A program made the translations under genes and the position numbers. 64,000 bases of DNA from Pedobacter foliorum (lineage in GTDB: Bacteria; Bacteroidota; Bacteroidia; Sphingobacteriales; Sphingobacteriaceae). Shown here piece by piece: positions 43,283 through 50,946 of the stretch (its first letter is position 1; every line of letters starts with the position of its first letter). The notes below the pieces were generated by a model. The model did no database searches. It was not told the origin of the DNA and saw only the letters and a list, made by a program, of their open reading frames with translations. The stretch spans positions 248,001 through 312,000 of the forward strand of contig NZ_JABSNU010000005.1 of NCBI RefSeq assembly GCF_013266735.1, read 5' to 3'.

Positions 43283-43978
43283 ATGATGGAAAATTTAAAT
43301 GTTAAGAATGTTGTCTTGGTACATGGTGCATTCGCTGATGGTTCTGGTTATAAAGCACTTTATAACGAATTGACAAAAAAAGGATTCAATGTAGTGGTAG
43401 TGCAAAACCCACTGACCTCATTAGAGGATGATGTTCTGGCTACCCACGTTGCATTAGACAGGGTAGGTGGGCCAGCTATCCTTGCGGGCCATTCATGGGG
43501 CGGTGCAGTAATTACCCAAGCAGGTAATCATCCAAATGTGGCAGCACTAGTTTACATCGCTGCATTCCAACCTGATAATGGCGAATCTGCCTTGCAATGG
43601 TTACAAACTGCTCCTCCGGCACCGGAAAATGGTGTTTTGCCACCGGATGATAAGGGAATCGTTTACTACGACAAAGATAAATTCCATGCAGGTTTCTGTG
43701 CTGATATAGATAAAGAAGAAGCTGAGTTTATGTATGCTTCTCAAGGTGCTTTTTATGCAAAAGGTTTTGTAACCCCTATTACAGATGCGGCATGGAGACA
43801 TAAACCAGCTTATGGATTAATCGCAACTGAAGACAAGAGTATTGCCCCTGAGATTCAACACGCAATGTACAGCCGTTCAAATACCATTGTTAAAGAAATT
43901 AAAGGAAGCCATGTAATATTCATGTCTCAACCAGAGCTTGTTGCAGAAATGATCATTAAGGCAGCAGAAAATATTTAA
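43283..43978 (+). CDS. Alpha/beta hydrolase
   Basis: A 231-residue soluble esterase-like hydrolase. It has LVHGAFADGSGY for the oxyanion hole, GHSWGG with the nucleophile Ser, and a late KEIKGSHVIFMSQP that should hold the catalytic His. The pattern is common in small-molecule esterases of the same type as E. coli and plant salicylate-esterase-like proteins. Substrate unknown. An ATG one codon later is also possible. Confidence 0.9.
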   Translation: MMENLNVKNVVLVHGAFADGSGYKALYNELTKKGFNVVVVQNPLTSLEDDVLATHVALDRVGGPAILAGHSWGGAVITQAGNHPNVAALVYIAAFQPDNGESALQWLQTAPPAPENGVLPPDDKGIVYYDKDKFHAGFCADIDKEEAEFMYASQGAFYAKGFVTPITDAAWRHKPAYGLIATEDKSIAPEIQHAMYSRSNTIVKEIKGSHVIFMSQPELVAEMIIKAAENI

Positions 43979-43998
43979 GAATAAATTTTGTATAATCG

Positions 43999-44425
43999 AT
44001 CGTCATCCTGAATTTATTTCACTGTTGTCCGGAGAAAGTTTTATAATAAATTTTAACCGGACAGCCGACTTACAAATGGCTGCAATATTTGGCTTCTGAA
44101 ATATTATTTTCCTGAATATTGCAGCTATAAAGAGTTAAGAATGCTAAAACACGAATTATAATCTAATTTTCTCCGGACAGCCGGATTTAAATAGGAATTT
44201 TAAAAATGGGAAAAACAGAGGGCTTGCTTTTTCAAAAGACAAAAAAAACACTGTTTTTAGCTTAATTTAAATGATTTAATGGTGTGTTTAGATTTTAACC
44301 GGACAACAGTGAATTTATTTCAGGACCTCGCACTAGTTAGGCTGCTTGTCTTTCGAGAGGTCCTGAAATAAATTCAGGATGACGATGAGCAGAATCAAAT
44401 AGTAAATAAACCTTTTTGAGCACCC
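43999..44425. repeat. Dispersed palindromic repeat, copy C, interrupted
   Basis: The left arm runs 43999-44021 and continues after an insertion at 44323-44329; the right arm is 44357-44386. When joined, they form a 30-base inverted repeat around CGTCATCCTGAATTTA, slightly different from copy A. The flank to 44425 (GAGCAGAATCAAATAGTAA and then the CACCCTCTTT end) matches the outer part of copy A. It lies in a convergent junction, as do copies A and B. Confidence 0.85.
44022..44309. mobile_element. MITE-like element nested in repeat copy C
   Basis: Perfect 11-base terminal inverted repeats CTGTTGTCCGG (44022-44032) and CCGGACAACAG (44299-44309). The 13 bases TGAATTTATTTCA are present on both sides (44009-44021 and 44310-44322), as a target duplication; without the insert, copy C is restored. 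There is no coding region. Internal CCGGACAGCC segments at about 44060 and 44164 repeat the terminal motif. Long duplications of about this size are made by IS4-type elements, so a non-autonomous IS derivative is likely. Confidence 0.8.
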
Positions 44426-44445
44426 TCTTTTTTATTGCTCCCCTT

Positions 44446-45294
44446 TTAAAGGACTTCTTTTTTGTTTCTAAAGCCAATGGGAGAGTAAGAAGTATGTTTT
44501 TTAAAGAAATTACAGAAATAAGCAGGGTCTTCAAAGCCGAGTTCATAGGTGATTTCCTTGGCAGATTTATCTGTATAGTATAAGAGCCGCTTTGCTTCAA
44601 TAATTATGCGCTCCTGAATAATCTGAATAGGGGTCTTTTGATTAAATATGGCAAAGAGATTTGAAAGTGTTTTTGGGGATTTGTTTAGCTGTTGAGCATA
44701 GAAATTCACTGAATGCTCATTGTGAAAATTACCTTCGACCAGTAAATTGAATTTACGGATAGTGTTGAACCTGTCATTCTGCATTTTGGGATCCGGGATG
44801 TATTCCGATTTGGCTAATTGGGTTACTGTAATGATAAGTCTCTTCAATAACATAACCAACATGTCGTTTTGTACATTGTCACTCGTGTTCATTTCAGAAA
44901 CAAACATCTGGTGCAATAGCAATATTTTTTGCTGGGCAGTTTCACTAAGATTGATAAACAAATTACGACTTATACCAAACAGAAACCCTACACAACTTAC
45001 TTCTGAATCATGATCGATAATACAGTAAAACTCCCTATTAAATTGCCAGGCTATTAGATTTGAGGTTCGCTCAAAGAAAAACGATTGATTAAACATCAAG
45101 GGTAAAATGGTCTGTGCCGGAAAATCAATTTCCTCTCCATCTATAGTTACCTTTTGTTGCTCTCCGCGGTTCCACACTATAGTGAAGTATTTATTATCGC
45201 GGTCTTTACTATAGAAAAGACGGTCAAAATTCTGCTCCCCGCTTAGGAGCAGTAAGTGTGCGCCGGAATTTGGATCGGTGAGCAGTAGTTTCAT
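44446..45294 (-). CDS. AraC-family transcriptional regulator
   Basis: A 282-residue regulator with an N-terminal cupin-like sensor half (VTIDGEEIDFPAQTILPLMF) and a C-terminal AraC motif (VNFYAQQLNKSPKTLSNLF; ITYELGFEDPAYFCNFFKKH; about 185-282). It probably controls the adjacent genes for the F420-type reductase, YcaC-like and SnoaL-like proteins. A 21-base palindrome lies 16-36 bases upstream. Confidence 0.9.
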   Translation of the reverse strand: MKLLLTDPNSGAHLLLLSGEQNFDRLFYSKDRDNKYFTIVWNRGEQQKVTIDGEEIDFPAQTILPLMFNQSFFFERTSNLIAWQFNREFYCIIDHDSEVSCVGFLFGISRNLFINLSETAQQKILLLHQMFVSEMNTSDNVQNDMLVMLLKRLIITVTQLAKSEYIPDPKMQNDRFNTIRKFNLLVEGNFHNEHSVNFYAQQLNKSPKTLSNLFAIFNQKTPIQIIQERIIIEAKRLLYYTDKSAKEITYELGFEDPAYFCNFFKKHTSYSPIGFRNKKEVL

Positions 45295-45309
45295 TTTTAC
45301 AGCTGATTT

Positions 45310-45330
45310 GACCAGGATTTAATCCTGGTC
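45310..45330. promoter_or_regulatory. Palindrome upstream of the AraC gene
   Basis: GACCAGGATT, one T, then AATCCTGGTC: a perfect 10-base inverted repeat in the 80-base gap between two minus-strand genes. No T run follows on the minus strand, so an operator is more likely than a terminator. Autoregulation by the AraC protein is a possibility. Confidence 0.5.
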
Positions 45331-45374
45331 TGGGTAATCATTTTAGGTAAAAATAAAGTTTAACTGATTAATTT

Positions 45375-45977
45375 TTACATTTTCACGAGATTTAAAGTGG
45401 CGAGGGGTCCTTTTGCCTGTTGGAGTTTACTTCCCTCATTTAAAGAACCTAAATCTATCGGAGCAAAACCAATTGAGGTTATAATGTCTGCAATTTCAGT
45501 TTTCGCTGGTTTGTCGTCCCCAGAAATAAACAAAACCCTGTTACCTCCGGCCACTTTTGGATCTGCAGCTAGTATTTTGAAGAAAATCGTATTAAAGGCC
45601 TTAACTACTCTTGCTCCAGGTAGCAATTCTGCAACTACTTCACTTGAGGCCCGGCCGCCAAGGTCTTGCACTTCAAAATCAGGTGCATAACTGATAAAGT
45701 GATTTGTTGCATCAATTACAATCCGGTTGTTCCAATCTGTAATTTTTGTAAGTGTGGGAACTTGCGACCAGGGTAATGATAACAACACAATGTTTGCTTT
45801 TACTGCTTCTTCAACTGTTGTTGCTGACGCCGCCTCACCCAAGGCGGATATGATGTCTTTTAAGGTATCAGGGCCGCTGCTGTTGCTTAGCATTACGGGG
45901 TGTCCTGCTTTTAAGAGGTGGCGGGCAACTGTTTGTCCGATGTTGCCCGCACCAATTATACCAATAGTCTTTTTCAT
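45375..45977 (-). CDS. NADPH-dependent F420 reductase-like protein
   Basis: A 200-residue Rossmann-fold protein of the NADP oxidoreductase, coenzyme F420-dependent type. GIIGAGNIGQTVARHLLKAG is the dinucleotide-binding loop; later SLPWSQV and DATNHF match the family. In organisms without F420 these act on other, unknown substrates. It follows the YcaC-like gene by 21 bases and so is probably in the same transcript. Confidence 0.88.
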   Translation of the reverse strand: MKKTIGIIGAGNIGQTVARHLLKAGHPVMLSNSSGPDTLKDIISALGEAASATTVEEAVKANIVLLSLPWSQVPTLTKITDWNNRIVIDATNHFISYAPDFEVQDLGGRASSEVVAELLPGARVVKAFNTIFFKILAADPKVAGGNRVLFISGDDKPAKTEIADIITSIGFAPIDLGSLNEGSKLQQAKGPLATLNLVKM

Positions 45978-45998
45978 AAATATGTTTTTAAAGATTGT

Positions 45999-46655
45999 TT
46001 ATTCAGTTACTGGGGTAGCCAACAATTGGAATTCCCATGTTAGGCTTGTTCCCACATTTCCCATATGGTCTACCAGCATTTCAGCTAAAGCAGGTACAGT
46101 GTCGGTACGTGCCCAATCGCGTTGAAGTTCTGAGCCAAAAACAGTCCAGGTAATTGGAACGGCACCTGCCTGAACCATGCGCATTACCGCCATTTCATGT
46201 GCTTCAAGACTTACACCACCCGAGGCATCAGTAACAATATACACCTCATATCCTTCGCCAAGTGCCTGTATTACTGGCATAGCAAGGCAGATCTCTGTCC
46301 ACAATGCAGCCATAACAATCTTCTTTTTTCCAGTCGCTTTTACCCAATCTACAATACGAGGGTCTTCCCAGGTGTTGATAAAAGTTCTGTCGATAGGTTT
46401 TTGGTCGGGGAATATCTCTTGTAGCTGTTTAATCAGTAGTCCACCACGTTGTTCTACCACGGTAGTGAAAAGTGTGGGTACTCCAAATACTTTTGCTGAT
46501 TTGGTTAATCCAACAACATTGTTAATGATGGTTTGGGTATCGTGACTGCGCAATCCAGCGAACTGGAAAGGTTGGTGGTCAATCAATATCAATACACAGT
46601 TGTCTGGGGTCAACAGGGCATCAAGTCCTGCTTTTGGGTTTTCTTTTGCTGACAT
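45999..46655 (-). CDS. Isochorismatase-like hydrolase, YcaC type
   Basis: A 218-residue cysteine hydrolase. LILIDHQP carries the catalytic Asp, and MAALWTEICLAMP the catalytic Cys, at the positions used by YcaC. The true substrate of YcaC proteins is unknown. The gene starts 57 bases after the SnoaL-like gene stop, all on the minus strand. Confidence 0.88.
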   Translation of the reverse strand: MSAKENPKAGLDALLTPDNCVLILIDHQPFQFAGLRSHDTQTIINNVVGLTKSAKVFGVPTLFTTVVEQRGGLLIKQLQEIFPDQKPIDRTFINTWEDPRIVDWVKATGKKKIVMAALWTEICLAMPVIQALGEGYEVYIVTDASGGVSLEAHEMAVMRMVQAGAVPITWTVFGSELQRDWARTDTVPALAEMLVDHMGNVGTSLTWEFQLLATPVTE

Positions 46656-46712
46656 TTTCGATTTAAATTAGGGTTAATGAAATTTTTATGGAGTGATGAA
46701 AAGGAATGGCTA

Positions 46713-47168
46713 TTAATCGTACATAGACGAGGGTGTAATGTCTTTTGGAATGTCCTGTATGATATCCCAGTGTTCGGCAATCTTGCCATCTTTGATGCGC
46801 CATATGTCCATAGACATCTTACCATGATCACCCGGAAAATCCTGTGTATAACATTGGATCCATACCAGGTCATGCTCAGCAGTAATACGTTTGATACTGA
46901 CTTTAAACTCAGGAAACTTCCCAAACAGATGCTTGTTAACGGCATTAATTGTAGCCTCTACTCCTTTACCGGAATAGGGGTGATGGTTTATAAAATCAGG
47001 ATGCATCATCTTTTTGGCTTTTTCAAGATCTTTATCATTGTAAAAAAGGAGAAAGAAATCGGAGACGATCTTTTTATTCTTTTCTTCCTGAACCAGGTTT
47101 CGTTTTGGTTGAGATGCGGCAACCAAAGAGCCGCCGAACAGGGTAAGTAGTAATACTAGCTTTTTCAT
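46713..47168 (-). CDS. SnoaL-like ester cyclase family protein, secreted
   Basis: A 151-residue protein with a signal peptide (about 1-20) and a single SnoaL-type cone-shaped domain (MMHPDFINHHPYSGKG, FPEFKVSIKRITAEHDLVW, DIWRIKDGKIAEHWDIIQDI). The HPDFINH and AEHWD blocks are usual in SnoaL family proteins. Such proteins have various small-molecule roles; here the substrate is unknown. It belongs to the YcaC/F420-type gene cluster. Confidence 0.88.
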   Translation of the reverse strand: MKKLVLLLTLFGGSLVAASQPKRNLVQEEKNKKIVSDFFLLFYNDKDLEKAKKMMHPDFINHHPYSGKGVEATINAVNKHLFGKFPEFKVSIKRITAEHDLVWIQCYTQDFPGDHGKMSMDIWRIKDGKIAEHWDIIQDIPKDITPSSMYD

Positions 47169-47297
47169 TTTTCTTCTCTATTGGTGTTAAATTGCTGAAT
47201 TGTTTATCGTAACAATCACACCTAAAGATACAGGGCAAATTCGGGGTTGAAATTGATCTGAAGTAAGAAAATGGCTTGATATAGATCAATAATTCTA

Positions 47298-47882
47298 TTA
47301 CTTTCCCAGCAAAGATTTCCGTACCCTGCTTAGGGTTTCGGGGGTGATACCGAGATAGGAGGCCAGCATGTTCTGAGGGAAACGCTTAACGAAAACTGGA
47401 TTGGTTTCCATGAGATAGATAAATTTCTCTTCGGCGGTATAGCTAATTGTAGCTTCTACTCTTTTTTGCGAGGCTATAAAACTATTCTCATCTAAAATAT
47501 GTGCCATCTTTAAAAACAATGGTGAACTTTCTTTAAGGGAGTTGATTTCGTCGCGCGTAGTAACCAATAAATTGGTGTCTTCAATTGCGTCAATATTATA
47601 TCTGGAGGGGGTAAGGTTGGTAAAACTGCCGCGGTCACTAATCCACCATTCTTCAATTCCGAAACTAATTATGTGCTCGTTGCCTTTATCATCGATATGG
47701 TATTGCCTCATAGCTCCATTGATAATAAAGCTCATAAATTTACAAACGCTTCCCTCATGTAATAGGAATTGCTTTTTCTTTAAGGTTTTCATTTTAAAAG
47801 CCGCCTCCCCATACTTGAATTCTTCATCAGAAATGGTTGAAGAAGTGATTCTGTTGATATAATTTCTAAGTGAATGGAGCAT
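47298..47882 (-). CDS. Crp/Fnr-family transcriptional regulator
   Basis: A 194-residue regulator of the short Bacteroidota Crp type: a cNMP-binding-like barrel (about 30-130; KKKQFLLHEGSVCKFMSFII) and a C-terminal helix-turn-helix (FPQNMLASYLGITPETLSRVRKS). It lies upstream of the SnoaL/YcaC/reductase cluster and likely regulates it; similar Crp-type proteins often accompany such stress genes. Confidence 0.88.
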   Translation of the reverse strand: MLHSLRNYINRITSSTISDEEFKYGEAAFKMKTLKKKQFLLHEGSVCKFMSFIINGAMRQYHIDDKGNEHIISFGIEEWWISDRGSFTNLTPSRYNIDAIEDTNLLVTTRDEINSLKESSPLFLKMAHILDENSFIASQKRVEATISYTAEEKFIYLMETNPVFVKRFPQNMLASYLGITPETLSRVRKSLLGK

Positions 47883-48002
47883 AAGGAGCTATGATTATAA
47901 AATTAACACAAAAGTTATGTAAAATAATCCATTGTATTTGTAGAATACTCTATTGTGTTTTGAGCTATTAATTAATAGTTTAGTTACTTATTCTAAAAGT
48001 TT

Positions 48003-50375
48003 ATGATAAGAAAAAAACAACTCTTGTTTTTTATTGCATTAATATGCTCAGTAGGAGCGTTTGCAGGGCAGGAAAGAATACATAAAATAGTTGTTCAAAA
48101 AGCAAAAGAGCAACCAGTAATCACTAATAAGTTTCTCACCATAAATTATAATGTTGCCGGAAAGAATTTAGAGGTGATCTTTAAATCGGGCAATAAGACT
48201 TTTTTGAAAAATGTTACCCCAAAAGGTATCAATGGAACAGTAACAAAGAAGGAGACGGTTAGTGCTGCATTTGGTAAAGGAAATGCATTGGTTTTTAACA
48301 CATCGGATGGTGGTTCTATATCGTTTGCCTTATATCCATCTCAGCCATTCTTGTTTGTAAATCAAACTGTTAAAAATTCTGGAAATGATTTTGTTGACAT
48401 TGAAAAGCTTAATCCTCTTTCATTTTCAGTTGATCTTAATAAACCTGTATCGAAATTAAAAACCCTGGGAACAGGAGGTTTACTTGATGCGGATAAAAAT
48501 CCGGGTAGTTACGTGTTCTTAACTACTGTTGATCCTGCCACACGTAATGGTGTAGTAGCCGGTTGGTTAACAAATGAAAAGGGAAGTGGAGTGCTATTTT
48601 CTAGTGTTAATAATAATCTGATTGAAATAAAAGCACAAATCGATTACGGACGTTTTCGTTTAGCTGCCGGAACAACCGAAGCTACTGAAACTTTGGCTAT
48701 TGGTTATTTTACTGATGCCAGGTTAGGTGAAGAGCAATTTGCAGATGCGATTGCAAAGCAACAAAATATTAAATTGAAACCGCGGACTGCTGTTTATTGT
48801 ACCTGGTATTCCGAAAAAAATGGTGGAGCCGGTACCGAATCTGAAACGATTAAACTTGCCGGTTTTATAAAAGATCAATTGGAGCCTTTTGGAATGGGTG
48901 CACTTCAGATTGATGATGAATGGCAAGCCGGGGGTAAATTTAGCGGCCCTCGTAGAGGCTTTGATAGGGTAGATCCAAAGGGAGGCTATCCTAATGGTAT
49001 GACAAAGACTGCCGAAGCGATAAAAAATGATGGTTTGATTGCCGGAATATGGTGGATGCCTTTTAGTCGTAATCATCAGGATCCAGAATATAAAGATCGT
49101 CAGCACTGGTTTGCGAAGCGATTAAACGGGAAACCTTATGAGACTTCATGGGGTGGAACTTCTTTGGATTTAACAAATCCTGAGGTTCAGAATCATATTT
49201 CTTATGTTGCAAAGAAGATGCAGGGTTGGGGGTATAATTATTTCAAAATGGATGGACTTTGGACAGGTACAGTTACTGAGCAGGTTTACATCAATGATGG
49301 TTATAAAAATGACAGTATAGGAAATAATAAGCCCTTGTTTAATCCAATGAAAACGCAGATTGAAGCCTATCGTGATGGATTAAGATTATTGCGACATGCT
49401 GTTGGAAATGAGGTGTTCCTTTCCGGATGTTGCGTGAGTCAGAATATGCGATCGTTTGGAGCTTCTATGGGATTAGTGAATTCGATGCGAATTGGTCCCG
49501 ATTTTAACCATGATGGAGAAAGTATTCGTACCGGGGTAATCCGTGCATCCAGATTGTATTTTTTGAATGGTAGAGTTTGGTGGAATGATCCTGATCCATC
49601 TATGTTAAGAGAAAATGGTAAATCAACTGCAGATCCTGCAGCTGATGGTATTGGTAGTTTAACCAGAGCACGATTATTACCTTCATATGTAGCTGTTTCG
49701 AAACAGTTTTTTCTAAGTAGCGACTGGCTACCAGATCTACCTAACGATAGAATTGAAATCATGAAACGTAGTATGGCATCGCACACTGGAATTGCCAGGC
49801 CAGTTGATGCCTTTGATAAATCTTTACCTTCAATTTGGCTTGCAACTGACCATAAAACTAATGTTCAGAGAAATGTAATTGGCTTATTCAATTGGGCTAC
49901 TACTCCTCAAAAGATAGGTAGTTCAACAAAATGGACCGGGTTAGCCGATAAAACCGTTTATTACGCTTTTGATTTTTGGGAGAATAAACCACTATCTAAT
50001 ATTTCTGGTTCATTTGCTATGGAGCTTCCTGCTGAGTCTTGCAAGATAATAGCCGTACGTGCTAAATCAAATCATCCAGTAGTTGTTTCAACCTCTCAGC
50101 ATGTAACGCAGGGGATGATTGATTTGCTTAAAGAGGATTGGAAAGATGGAGCGCTTTCGGGTACTAGCAAATTGATTGCAGGTGATGACTATGAGCTTAG
50201 AATTGCAGGGTTAAATGATGGTGGAAAATGGAAGCTTGATAAAGCCTCACTAATTGGTGATACAGATGGAACTACAATTAAGGTTTTGCCTCAACAAGAA
50301 AACGGTTGGGTAAGGGTGCTTGTTAAATCAAACAAAAGTCAGGTAGTAAACTGGAAATTGAGGTTTGTAAAATAA
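48003..50375 (+). CDS. Alpha-galactosidase-like enzyme, GH36 clan
   Basis: A 790-residue secreted protein (signal peptide about 1-22, ending AFAG). An N-terminal beta-sandwich (about 35-260) precedes the TIM barrel. The nucleophile is Asp417 in YFKMDGLW and the acid/base Asp500 in RIGPD. MGALQIDDEWQ and SLDLTNPEV are further GH36/GH27 marks. The C-terminus has beta-domains. It removes terminal alpha-linked galactose or a related sugar. It has its own terminator, so is not part of the downstream SusC operon. Confidence 0.88.
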   Translation: MIRKKQLLFFIALICSVGAFAGQERIHKIVVQKAKEQPVITNKFLTINYNVAGKNLEVIFKSGNKTFLKNVTPKGINGTVTKKETVSAAFGKGNALVFNTSDGGSISFALYPSQPFLFVNQTVKNSGNDFVDIEKLNPLSFSVDLNKPVSKLKTLGTGGLLDADKNPGSYVFLTTVDPATRNGVVAGWLTNEKGSGVLFSSVNNNLIEIKAQIDYGRFRLAAGTTEATETLAIGYFTDARLGEEQFADAIAKQQNIKLKPRTAVYCTWYSEKNGGAGTESETIKLAGFIKDQLEPFGMGALQIDDEWQAGGKFSGPRRGFDRVDPKGGYPNGMTKTAEAIKNDGLIAGIWWMPFSRNHQDPEYKDRQHWFAKRLNGKPYETSWGGTSLDLTNPEVQNHISYVAKKMQGWGYNYFKMDGLWTGTVTEQVYINDGYKNDSIGNNKPLFNPMKTQIEAYRDGLRLLRHAVGNEVFLSGCCVSQNMRSFGASMGLVNSMRIGPDFNHDGESIRTGVIRASRLYFLNGRVWWNDPDPSMLRENGKSTADPAADGIGSLTRARLLPSYVAVSKQFFLSSDWLPDLPNDRIEIMKRSMASHTGIARPVDAFDKSLPSIWLATDHKTNVQRNVIGLFNWATTPQKIGSSTKWTGLADKTVYYAFDFWENKPLSNISGSFAMELPAESCKIIAVRAKSNHPVVVSTSQHVTQGMIDLLKEDWKDGALSGTSKLIAGDDYELRIAGLNDGGKWKLDKASLIGDTDGTTIKVLPQQENGWVRVLVKSNKSQVVNWKLRFVK

Positions 50376-50401
50376 GTAATTGCAAGTAAATTAATTCGTA
50401 T

Positions 50402-50431
50402 AAGCCTACCTTTTTGGTAGGCTTTTTTTTA
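50402..50431 (+). terminator. Terminator of the alpha-galactosidase gene
   Basis: AGCCTACC (50403-50410), loop TTTTT, GGTAGGCT (50416-50423) and eight T: a textbook terminator 27 bases after the stop. Confidence 0.9.
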
Positions 50432-50493
50432 GTTTAATTTTCTTTTTGGATCTATACCAGAATGAAATATAAACTGACTAAGCTAGTGTTAAG

Positions 50494-50517
50494 ATAACAT
50501 CGAAAAAAGTCAAAATA
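50494..50517 (+). repeat. Direct repeat 1 upstream of the first SusC gene
   Basis: A 24-base segment starting ATAACATC and ending GTCAAAATA. It is repeated at 50671-50694 with 20 of 24 bases the same. The repeats are 177 bases apart in the 570-base leader of the SusC operon. They may be regulator sites. Confidence 0.4.
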
Positions 50518-50670
50518 GTGGTAGAGTTGGTTCTTTATGACTTTAAATTTACGACTTCTGTAAAAGATTAAACTGATTTATAAAGCCTAAAAATTGATTG
50601 CTAAAACTATTATGCATGCTTATTAAGGCAATCGATTGTTTAAAAATCGCAATAAATACTTATTGCAAAA

Positions 50671-50694
50671 ATAACATCAAAAGTGGTCAAAATA
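50671..50694 (+). repeat. Direct repeat 2 upstream of the first SusC gene
   Basis: The second copy of the 24-base repeat (20 of 24 identical to 50494-50517). The remaining sequence of the 50432-50946 gap shows no credible gene except a very short frame at 50843. Confidence 0.4.
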
Positions 50695-50842
50695 ACAAGG
50701 GTAATGTAGGGTGCTTTTCAGCAATTTGCAAATATAAGATCCAATGCATTGTTGTTACCCGTTATCTATGTTGGTGCACTTACATAGGTAAGAGAGCTTA
50801 TAAATTAAACGCTTTAAAACAAACCACAAAACCAAACAAACC

Positions 50843-50902
50843 ATGAGCAAATTTTTACTTTCATTCTCAAGCCTAGACATAGGGGCTTTCAAAGTCAGCT
50901 AA
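50843..50902 (+). CDS. Possible 19-residue leader peptide
   Basis: ATG 50843 to TAA 50902 encodes MSKFLLSFSSLDIGAFKVS, 44 bases before the SusC start. No ribosome site is seen. Short frames are sometimes found at SusC operon heads, but conservation must be tested; chance is possible. Confidence 0.25.
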   Translation: MSKFLLSFSSLDIGAFKVS

Positions 50903-50946
50903 GTATTCATCAAAATTCAACAGACTAATTCTATTAATTCAATACT

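Noticed and set aside
44337..44600. 87-codon minus-strand frame
   Set aside because: Its C-terminus (RHPEFISG) is the translated palindromic repeat, and the rest overlaps the AraC gene in another frame.
50598..50846. 82-codon frame in the SusC leader
   Set aside because: Cys/Lys-rich composition of AT-rich random DNA, no ribosome site, and it overlaps one of the direct repeats.
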